Assembly: GCA_009801015.1 (NCBI GenBank)
Contig: VHZZ01000378.1
Span: forward strand, 193,673-214,171
Reading direction: 5' to 3'
From: Silene noctiflora
Taxonomy: Eukaryota > Streptophyta > Magnoliopsida > Caryophyllales > Caryophyllaceae
DNA: 20,499 nt
Below the pieces are notes generated by a model that was not told the DNA's origin, ran no database searches, and saw nothing but the letters and a program-made list of their open reading frames with translations. Numbering within the stretch: position 1 is the stretch's first letter; each line of letters starts with the position of its first letter. Shown in pieces: positions 11,601 to 18,190 of this stretch. The position numbers and the translations under genes are program-made.

Positions 11601-12627
11601 AATTTTACAAAAATGAAATAACTTGTAATTTATAAAAAAAAATCAAGAGGTGTAGACTAACCAGATCCTCGAGGAAGAAAGTCACGCCCAACAATACTCT
11701 CCAGAACCGACGATTTTCCAGAACTCTGCAGTTTTCACTCAAAAATTAAAAAAAAAAAAATACTCAAACTTAAACCAGTGGCATAACCAAGGGGGCTAGA
11801 AGGCGCGCTTGCCCTCTCACAATGAGAAATTTTAAACTTTTCCATTTTTTTTCTAGATTACCTAAATTGCTAGGTACTCAACTACTCGCACACCTAGCCA
11901 ATGAAAAGGCTCCTTTTTTTTTTATTTTACTTCAATTAAGCTTAGTTATTTATAGAAAAAGTTGATAACATCAATTTTCTAATTGGCTGAGGCGTACGAT
12001 AACGTAGCACTTCCGATGGACAACAATTCTCTTAAGTCTCTGGAACCAACAATTTTCCAAAACTCTGCAGATTTTACTCAAAATTCAAACAATTTCTTGC
12101 ACAAACCACCAAACAAAACACACACACGCAATCGAACGTCTAAAATTCAGTGGGGGTACTGACGGGGCTATCAGGCGCGCTCGCGCTCGCCCTCTGTCAA
12201 CGAGAAATTTGAAACTTAATAGTTAAAATTTAAAATTCTCGAATTTTTCTTCCAATTAACCTAATTAGTAATTGTAATTAGGTCACACAAATATTCACGT
12301 AAGACGGTCGTACACAAGTATTTTGTAAAACGAATATTTGCTAACTAGACTTACTTAATCCGAGTAACATATTAGTGTAAAACCGTATCACAAATAAATG
12401 ACCAACAAATTATATCAATAGTACAATTCTAACTATAAATCCTGGCTCCACAACCAAAACGAAGTAAAGGAGAGAGAGAGAGTAACCTGGCCACCGACGA
12501 CGGCGACGGAGGGAAGAGCTTCCCAAAGAGAATTAAAAGCGGTGTCGCCACCGCCATGATCACCGAGAACAGTACAAGCTCTCTGAATTCTGTTGACTAA
12601 ACCTATCAAACTCTCCATAGTCGTCAT
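5671..12627 (-). CDS. DRP1E: Dynamin-related protein 1E-like GTPase (15 exons)
   Basis: Exons, minus strand: 12627-12487, 11725-11662, 11393-11286, 10385-10287, 10153-10103, 10008-9947, 9771-9681, 9579-9515, 8574-8380, 8302-8183, 8099-8029, 7227-7002, 6844-6794, 6675-6307, 5799-5671. All junctions are GT-AG, giving 613 aa. The GTPase domain (about 1-310) shows the P-loop GGQSSGKSS (45-53), switch-1 Thr in GIVTRRP (72), DLPG (145-148), TKLD (214-217) and VNRSQ (244-248). A stalk (DNQLPAAL-like, [17 protein letters not shown]) and C-terminal effector region ([21 protein letters not shown]) follow. There is no PH or proline-rich domain, as in plant DRP1. Start [18 protein letters not shown] and [15 protein letters not shown] and FRGPAEA fit DRP1E rather than DRP1A. 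DRP1 proteins assemble on membranes and constrict them at the cell plate and in endocytosis. It is about 11 residues shorter than Arabidopsis DRP1E (from memory), mainly in the loop after [13 protein letters not shown]. Confidence 0.96.
5954..6070 (+). mobile_element. Au-SINE-like fragment in the last DRP1E intron
   Basis: The block TACAAAGACCCTACGTTGGG, then GAGGGGAGTCGTATGTACGC, then AACCTTTAACCCTATGTCAA and ATGGGGAAGCTATATTGGAA follows the order of the widely spread plant Au SINE (GGGAGGGGTCGGATGTACGC, AGCCTTACCCC, GAGAGGCTGTTTCC), recalled from memory. It lies in the intron between exons 14 and 15, antisense to DRP1E. The tRNA-like 5' head and the tail are not clear, so it looks like a decayed or truncated copy. 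A 7-bp hairpin (AGGGGAC TCAG GTCCCCT) sits just before it. Confidence 0.5.
8855..8898. repeat. 22-bp tandem duplication in DRP1E intron 8
   Basis: ACAGCATGAACAATGGAGCC plus AT is repeated once head to tail, with one A/G difference (8855-8876 and 8877-8898). It is intronic, with no evident function. Confidence 0.9.
11704..12215. repeat. Degenerate duplication spanning exon 2 / intron 1 of DRP1E
   Basis: Two segments about 340 bp apart share the same order of blocks. Copy one (about 11704-11850) has GAACCGACGATTTTCCAGAA, CTCTGCAG, ACTCAAAAATT, then GGGGGCTAGAAGGCGCGCTT, GCCCTCTC, GAGAAATTTTAAACTT. Copy two (about 12041-12215) has GAACCAACAATTTTCCAAAA, CTCTGCAG, ACTCAAAATTC, then GGGGCTATCAGGCGCGCTCG, GCCCTCTG, GAGAAATTTGAAACTT. 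The first copy includes the real beginning of exon 2; the second is a decayed relic. Confidence 0.75.
12030..12064 (-). pseudogene. Decayed duplicate of DRP1E exon 2 start
   Basis: Within intron 1, the minus strand reads CTGCAG and then AGTTTTGGAAAATTGTTGGT, matching the real acceptor and exon 2 (CTGCAG, AGTTCTGGAAAATCGTCGGT). The 3' splice site is intact. In the frame that encodes the P-loop, Ser becomes Phe next to the invariant Gly-Lys, and similarity fades after about 30 nt, with a TAA soon following. Use of this acceptor would destroy the GTPase, so it is expected to be silent or a source of nonsense transcripts. Confidence 0.7.
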
Positions 12628-13003
12628 CTAGAAGCTTCTCGAAGTTCACGGCGAAGAGAGAGAAAGCAGCGGTGGCGGTTACGGTGGAGAGAGAAAGTGA
12701 GAAAAGAGGAATAAAGAATACGAAGAATAATAAGGGGATAAAATGAGGAGAGAGTATGAATGTTTTAGGACACGTAAGCAAATGAGTCGGTTTTTGGATT
12801 GGTCGTTGTCAAGTCAAGTCTTTCCTTATTTTGCTTTGACTTTGTTGTTTGAAAATTTGTTAGTCGTTGTTTTGAGCTTTTGAATTTAAAAACTTGGGAA
12901 GTAAGGAAAGGTAATGGATATGGATAGTATTTTTTTGATTTTTTTTGGACAATGGACAACACAATTCACAAGCATGTCTGTGACAAATTACTAAGCATCG
13001 TGG
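12628..13003 (-). promoter_or_regulatory. DRP1E 5' UTR and presumed promoter
   Basis: On the minus strand the sequence before the ATG is pyrimidine-rich with TCTCTCTC runs (about 12630-12760), typical of a plant 5' UTR. A CCAAT pentamer lies near 12797-12802 (complement of ATTGG). No clear TATA box was found, so a TATA-less promoter is possible. The MULE-like element begins immediately beyond at 13013, so the proximal promoter is short, about 380 bp. Confidence 0.45.
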
Positions 13004-13599
13004 ATTTATAAAGGGTTATGCTCATTCATGAATGCATTTTACTCATTTATGGAAGCATTTTACATTTTTACCCCTCCCATTTTAACACACTATTCTTTCA
13101 AATTTGTTCTCATTTCTAATCACTTTTCAACTTCCTCCCATATCTGCCACCACCACCCCTGCCGCCACCGCCTAACCACCACACCTACCGTCACCGTGTC
13201 ATCACCGCTACCCCACCCCCTCCTCCGCATCACCGCCCCCTGCCCAGTCCAACCCACCACTCGCACTACCCCTTCCCTACCGCATTACCATTTGGCTGCC
13301 GTCGCTACTCGCCGACCACCACCCCTCCTCAACCACCAGATTGTCGCCCACTGATAAGTTGCATTTTACCCCGCATTATTTCCCTATTCCGAATCAATTT
13401 TGTGTCCTTAATCGTATAAAAGCTCACTACTTTCACTAATTTGTAATAATTAGTCATTTTAATTGCATTTAGTGATAAGTCGGTTAATATTACTATTATC
13501 ATCGTTATTACTACCTTTACTTCTGTCTTGATTAATCTAGGCGAAGCAAAGTCGGAGAAACGGGGTGATTTGGGAGATGGACCGAGAAGAAAAGGCAAA

Positions 13600-14005
13600 A
13601 TAAGCTGAAACAGATCTCCAGCCGGTCCCCTGACCGGCAGCCGGCCAGCCGGCTGGGGACCCTGCACTTAGAGAAGAAGAAAAGAGGCAGAAACTGTCTC
13701 AGCCGGGTAGGCCACCGGCAGCTGGTCTGTCAGCTGGGAATGCAGCATATTGAAGACTTCACTAGAAACTATGAAGAAGAGGCAGAAAGTGTCCCAGCCG
13801 GTTAGACCACCGGCAGCCGGTCTGCCGGCTGGGAATGCAAGAAGATTGAAGAAATTGAAGAAATTGTGAAAGAGAGGCAGAAAGTGTCCCAGTCGGCCGG
13901 TCCGCCGGCCGGGAACACCTGATGATATGAATTGAAGACTTTTGAAGCAGAAGGTCTCCCAGCCGGTCATGCCACCGACAGCCGGCGGCCGGCCGGCTGC
14001 ACCTG
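13600..14005. repeat. GC-rich palindromic tandem repeats in the LTR U3 region
   Basis: Units share GAGGCAGAAAGTGTCCCAGC followed by a palindrome such as CCGGCAGCCGGTCTGCCGGC. Anchors GAGGCAG at 13684, 13779 and 13874 give a 95-bp period; a further GAAGCAG at 13944 is 70 bp on, and a divergent first unit precedes at about 13610. Each unit can form a strong CCAGCCGG/CCGGCTGG hairpin. The block is far richer in GC and CpG than its surroundings. Open frames across it are by-products of the repeat and not genes. Confidence 0.85.
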
Positions 14006-14053
14006 GACTCATTTTCTAGCCTCTTTCATTTTAGGCCCATTTTTGGTTGAACC

Positions 14054-14061
14054 TATAAATA
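14054..14061 (+). promoter_or_regulatory. TATA box of the solo LTR
   Basis: TATAAATA lies in ACCTATAAATACCCCTCTCC, downstream of the palindromic repeats and upstream of a CT-rich and AACCCTAGATTTC stretch. This is the expected U3/R position for a plant LTR promoter. It faces the 3' end of the convergent desaturase gene. Confidence 0.6.
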
Positions 14062-15332
14062 CCCCTCTCCTAATTGTAATAACACACAACCCTAGATTTC
14101 AGTTTTCATTCCATTTTTATGCAAACTTTCCTTAATCATTTCCTTAATCACTTCTTAATTAAGCCTTAATTATTTAGAATTCAATAGTTTACATTTGGGT
14201 ATTAGATTGTAATTGAAGATATTGAAGGATTTCTTCTCCTTATAATCAAAGACTCAATTTTTCCTTGTGTTGGTATAAGTTTCATCCTCTCTTATAGTTT
14301 TGTTTTCATATGTTTACATTTGTCTTCCATTTGTTTACATTTGTTACTTTCCTTGCATTTTCCTTGTTGTTTTCATCTAGTTTGTTATTATTCCTTATGC
14401 ATAGAAGGTGTTTGTTGAATTGTTTGTGAGAAAGTTTGTTTCTTTTTAGTTAAAAACTTCATTTTTAGGCTTTGTTAGTAATTGTTATAGTTTATTTAGT
14501 GAATCCTCATATTTATTTGTTCATTTTTATGGTAATTAGTAATTTTTTAATTTCAAACATGCTTAATTGTCAAGACTTAACCTTTATTACTTGTCTAATT
14601 TTAACAACTATGACTAGTGAGTAGTCCTTTAACTAGGACTCGGTTTTTCTCNTTTAGTTTAATTCATTAGTTTGCTTATTAGTTTCTATTTAGTTTAGTT
14701 ATTTAGTTATTTAAATCATAATCTCTTGCTTGTCGACCTAGCTTACTTATCTATTAGAATCGTTTAGTAGTGCAACTCGCTCCCCGTGATTCGACCCTCA
14801 AAGTGCTACACGACATCGTACACTTACGAGGTATTAAAACTACACATCACGCACCGCCCCTCCTTTTGCGTCTCCCCCACCCGCCCTCCCCTTTGCTGCC
14901 ATCCATTCCCAATTAAAACCCTAATTTCTACAAAATATCCCTCAAATTATGTGATGTATTAATTAATACAATAAATTCATGTTTACAAAGTTTAAAATGG
15001 AATTATTATTTAATTAATATGAGATCTAAGATGTATAATTGCTGATTTTTACTAAGAATTTGATTAATTTTTGAAAGGAAGAAGAAATGGGAAAAAAAGA
15101 GAATTTTTTTTAGAAGGTTAGATGATGAAAAATTTATGGAAAAAAAGTCCATAAATGAGTAAATCGCGTACATAAAAGAGCACCTACATTTATAAATTGA
15201 TATTCAACTTTCTTTTCCATCTAATATACTTGGCACAAAAATGATTATACCTTCGAATGTATAAAAGCATTGTACAACCTAGTAAAAAAAAAAAAAAAAA
15301 CATTTTTCTCCATGGTAATAGATGAAATTAAA

Positions 15333-15338
15333 TTTATT
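15333..15338 (-). terminator. Candidate poly(A) signal of the desaturase gene
   Basis: AATAAA on the minus strand, about 137 nt past the desaturase stop codon, within an AT-rich 3' UTR. The position is suitable for a plant near-upstream element. The MULE-like element ends about 140 bp further on. Confidence 0.45.
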
Positions 15339-15474
15339 AAGCAACATCAATATTAATAATTAACTTGCACAATAGTACAATACAGAGTATTATTATGCCC
15401 CGTCTTCAATGATACCAACTGATTATTCAACTCCTTACATGATAACGGAGTCCTTGAACGATTCCGACATCCTT

Positions 15475-16803
15475 TCATATCAATTTCTTTGGAACGGGAT
15501 GAGCATAATTTCGAGCTTGAGAAGCCACAATAGAGACGACGTCTAATGTCATCGCACTTGCTTCCCAAAAAGAGTTGGCACAATTGTATGGCAAATTGTG
15601 CTTTTCACAAAGCTTTCTAACCATTGGAGAAATGTTCCTAAGTTGGCATCTAGGCATTCTAGGAAACAAATGATGTTCAATCTGAAATTGCAAACCACCG
15701 TGAAACCAATCCATCCACGGCGAGCAGGCGATATTGAGACTCCCGCGTGTCTGCTTCTCTAGCCAGTCGTTCCCAATCGGAGGCCCTATGTACATATCAC
15801 AACATACGTGGTTCATGATAATTTGAAAACTTTGGAGCCCGGCAACAATAAAAGTAACAGCCACAAATGCGATCATGGAAAACACGTTAGGCAAACTCAA
15901 AACGAGAAGTGTAAACCAAGTCCAAAACACAAGTAGTCCGAAAAGTTCCTGGACACGATATAACACATTGTTCTTCCTAGACAACAATAGGGTAAAAGAT
16001 TCGACAAATTGAAGAACCCGAGCAAAGACAACAGACAGAAAGAATGTGAAATGCTGGTAACTTATCAATTTCCTAGCAAATGAATCAAAATTCATCTTTT
16101 TCTCATAGAAATGAGATGTTAAAGAGGAGAAGGACTTCGAAGTTTGCGCAAAGACGGGTAAAGATTGTGTGGTGGGATCATATTCAAGAGAATTTGTAGC
16201 AATATGATGAGCATTATTATGTCCTTTCTTCCACCAACTAATGGAAAGTCCTGCAAGACAATTCGTGATAAAGAGATTCGCAAATCGATTCCAACCAGGA
16301 GTTACCATCACTTGATAATGAGCTGAATCATGGGTAATCCACACGAATTGAATCCACGAGAAACCGAGCAATCCGCCACAAGAAAGATGTACCCAAAAAG
16401 TATCACTAGTTAAAACACCAGAAACACTGGCACAGAACAGCATTACTGCAATAATCACTGTAATAAAAATACCATGACCTTTATTATCAAAAAGACCCAA
16501 TTTTTCGAATTCCGACCATAAATTTCTGTAATCTTGGGACATTTCAGAAGGATTATAATCTTTTATGTGATACCCAGTAAAGAATTTATCAAGATATAAG
16601 TGACAAGATTTTGGATGATATGCAAGAAATACATTTGTAACATCTTGTCCTGCAAAATACAACAAAGGCAGGTCACCACCAGGGTGATTATTGACCCAAT
16701 TACTCACATTATATATTTTTCCACTAATTGATATCCAAAGATCATCTCTTTTGTTGTGTTCTCTCAACTCATCTTCTGAAATGTACTTCTGTGTATCCCC
16801 CAT
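15475..16803 (-). CDS. Cytochrome b5-fusion front-end desaturase (sphingolipid delta-8 / acyl delta-6 family)
   Basis: A single-exon frame of 442 aa. The N-terminal cytochrome b5 domain (about 5-80) has heme ligands His40 in HPGGD and His63 in AYHPKS. The desaturase domain has box 1 HDSAH (158-162), box 2 HNNAHH (195-200) and box 3 QIEHH (374-378), the Gln replacing the first His as in all front-end desaturases. Hydrophobic segments around 112-133, 138-156 and 290-335 fit an ER membrane enzyme. Such enzymes take electrons through the fused b5 and add a double bond to the long-chain base of ceramides (delta-8) or to acyl lipids (delta-6). Lack of introns is normal for plant sphingolipid desaturases. 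Oddities: Ala in box 1 where Gly is usual, one extra residue in box 2, and an end at VPKKLI* where relatives continue for about eight residues beginning with Trp. Specificity cannot be decided from sequence. Confidence 0.9.
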   Translation of the reverse strand: MGDTQKYISEDELREHNKRDDLWISISGKIYNVSNWVNNHPGGDLPLLYFAGQDVTNVFLAYHPKSCHLYLDKFFTGYHIKDYNPSEMSQDYRNLWSEFEKLGLFDNKGHGIFITVIIAVMLFCASVSGVLTSDTFWVHLSCGGLLGFSWIQFVWITHDSAHYQVMVTPGWNRFANLFITNCLAGLSISWWKKGHNNAHHIATNSLEYDPTTQSLPVFAQTSKSFSSLTSHFYEKKMNFDSFARKLISYQHFTFFLSVVFARVLQFVESFTLLLSRKNNVLYRVQELFGLLVFWTWFTLLVLSLPNVFSMIAFVAVTFIVAGLQSFQIIMNHVCCDMYIGPPIGNDWLEKQTRGSLNIACSPWMDWFHGGLQFQIEHHLFPRMPRCQLRNISPMVRKLCEKHNLPYNCANSFWEASAMTLDVVSIVASQARNYAHPVPKKLI

Positions 16804-16949
16804 ATTTTATTTACCTTTTCGGTTTAAGACGAGGTATAATACCAGTACAATATCGAGTAAAAGAAATGGAGGGGAGGGTACGAAATTTTGACTAACGTAC
16901 ACCTCTATGTCAATTACTATCTTAACACCCCGTTACTAAATTTAATAGA

Positions 16950-17057
16950 GCTGAAATGAACCGAACTAAACTGAAATATAAAGTTAATTTGGGAAGAGAT
17001 GAGATGAGTTGAACTAAACTGAACTGAAAAGAGCTTAACCGTACTGAAACGAGCTGA
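16950..17057. repeat. Degenerate AACTG/GAACT-rich minisatellite
   Basis: Multiple diverged copies of GAACTAAACTGAACTGAAA and related pentamers occur, with variants GAGCTGAA and CCGAACT. From memory this pattern recurs widely in Caryophyllales genomes. It lies about 150-250 bp upstream of the desaturase start. Confidence 0.65.
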
Positions 17058-17416
17058 ATATAAGTAGTAATTTTGTTGTCGTTGAAACGAACTAATTTTG
17101 AGTAAGATTTTATGTTTTGTTTGAAAATGAAAAAAAAAAAAATATGAACAAGTTCTATTTCTAGTTTCGGAAATAGAATTGTGAGTCTCTCTTATTCCAC
17201 TAATCAATTTATAATTGTTTTTTGTCGTGAAAAGGTTGACTTTTTTTAACCTAAAAGTCAATGGTAAGCAACCTCTAATTAATGGATTTAATTGGATCTT
17301 AGATTAGCACATAGAACTAAGCAATCTCTAATTAATGTGACTCCCTTCTCACGTTTTTAATTTAATGTCGACTGACATACTAGATTAGCACATAAAATTA
17401 TTGGTCCTTTATATAA

Positions 17417-17429
17417 TGAGACCGTCTCA
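17417..17429. repeat. TGAGACCGTCTCA palindrome
   Basis: A perfect palindrome with a single central C, followed by a further TGTGAGAC. Related motifs occur at 5527-5537, 5611-5622, 4829-4837 and 12302-12311, suggesting remnants of one dispersed repeat family. Confidence 0.6.
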
Positions 17430-17774
17430 TAATGTGAGACTATTTTACCCAAAAATTGTTGTTTTCCTTTATGTTTATTTTGTGAGGTGATGATTCTGAA
17501 TCTAAAATATAAAAAATCGAAAATTTCCGATTATCATAAAACTAAGGCAAATACTTCATTTATCCCAATTATTCGTTATTGTATTGAGACGAAAAGAGTA
17601 ATAACTAAAAGTCCAAAACAATGTTATATAAATATATTTATTTTAGGACATGGTGTACATGAAATAATTAGCTGCAATTAGTTTCAGGATTAATGCCGGA
17701 CAAATTTGTAAGATATTAGCATAGTCCTGCGCAATGTATGAAAGGAAAATAAAATTGTACTCTGTACTTTTTAG

Positions 17775-17850
17775 CATGGTGCGGTGGTGGTGCAGGGAGG
17801 TGCAGTGAGCAGTGGTGGTGCGGCAGCCGAGTTGGTGGTGGTTGAATGGT
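17775..17850. repeat. GGTGG/GCAG-rich low-complexity stretch
   Basis: Short imperfect repeats of GGTGGTGGTGCAG abut the retrotransposon LTR. The complement resembles in composition the CCACC-rich interior of the MULE-like element at 13141-13351, but no clear alignment was found by eye. Confidence 0.5.
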
Positions 17851-17857
17851 GAGAGAG

Positions 17858-18181
17858 TGATGAATTCACTGAATTCAGTAAAACTCCATTAATGGAGGAA
17901 CTCAAGCTCACAAACTTTGTGATGCAAAACAAAGAAAATATCTCCTTACAAAACAGGTAAATAACTGGAATCTTTATTGATCAAAGGTTTGTTATGTTAC
18001 AATTACATTCCAATGTAATAAAACAGGGTATATCTACAAGAGTTAGTTATGTACAAGTCAACTATTCTAATTAACTAGGTTCTGACTTTGTAACAAACTC
18101 CAGCTGATGACAACTGTAATCTTCTGGAACCTTCTGGAGAAGATCAACAGCGGCATCTCAGGTAGCACAGTATCCTCAATA
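17858..18181 (-). repeat. 3' LTR of the Ty1-copia element
   Basis: On the minus strand the LTR begins at or within TATTGAGGATACTGTGCTAC, directly after the polypurine tract. It ends GAATTCAGTGAATTCATCA at 17858. The length is about 321-324 bp. It carries AATAAA (complement of 17973-17978) in a suitable place for the R/U5 boundary. The usual TG start may be the one at 18178-18177, or it may have mutated to TA at 18181. Without the 5' LTR the exact edges and insertion age cannot be set. Confidence 0.7.
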
Positions 18182-18190
18182 CCCCCTCCT
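18182..18190 (-). other. Polypurine tract
   Basis: AGGAGGGGG on the minus strand sits directly upstream of the LTR and overlaps the last bases of the pol stop codon region. It would prime plus-strand DNA synthesis in an active element. Confidence 0.7.

Larger units (their letters stand above)
13352..14849 (+). mobile_element. Solo LTR, probably Ty3/gypsy type
   Basis: The segment starts TGATAAGTTG and ends ACACATCA, giving the TG...CA ends of an LTR with a 4-bp TGAT/ATCA inverted repeat. Flanks are CCCAC (13347-13351) and CGCAC (14850-14854), a 4/5 match to a 5-bp target duplication. A TATAAATA box at 14054-14061 is followed by AACCCTAGATTTCAG, typical of LTR promoters. Near the end, CGCTCCCCGTGATTCGACCC resembles a block I remember from plant Ty3/gypsy LTR ends. 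No primer site, coding domain or second LTR is present, so recombination to a solo LTR is inferred. The exact 3' edge could be 14844 or 14846 instead. Confidence 0.65.
13013..15187. mobile_element. MULE-like DNA element, split by a solo LTR
   Basis: The 9-bp sequence ATTTATAAA flanks the element in direct orientation at 13004-13012 and 15188-15196, as expected for a Mutator-type target-site duplication. The ends are inverted repeats of about 40 bp. The left starts GGGTTATGCTC and reaches TTTACTCATTTATGGA near 13037-13052; the complement of the right starts GTAGGTGCTC and reaches TTTACTCATTTATGGA near 15135-15150. Without the 1.5-kb LTR inside, the element is about 670 bp. Its interior has C-rich, CCACC-repetitive sequence on both sides of the LTR (13141-13351 and 14850-14905). 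That composition would suit a captured GC-rich fragment, but no gene is recognised. No transposase is present, so it is non-autonomous. Confidence 0.75.
16804..17857. other. Desaturase upstream region and intergenic sequence
   Basis: No gene is supported here. The first 150 bp should carry the desaturase 5' UTR and core promoter on the minus strand. Beyond it lie an AACTG/AACTA-rich block, a TGAGACCGTCTCA palindrome and a GGTGG-rich stretch next to the retrotransposon LTR. Short open frames here are repeat-derived or chance. Confidence 0.55.

Noticed and set aside
13668..14012. 114-codon minus-strand frame rich in Gly, Arg and Pro
   Set aside because: It is a by-product of the GC-rich palindromic tandem repeats in the LTR.
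14770..14820. Possible tRNA-like GATTCGACCC segment
   Set aside because: No cloverleaf arms are present, and the block fits the end of an LTR instead.
16917..17261. 114-codon minus-strand frame rich in Phe and Ser
   Set aside because: It reads through the AACTG-rich minisatellite and is not a gene.
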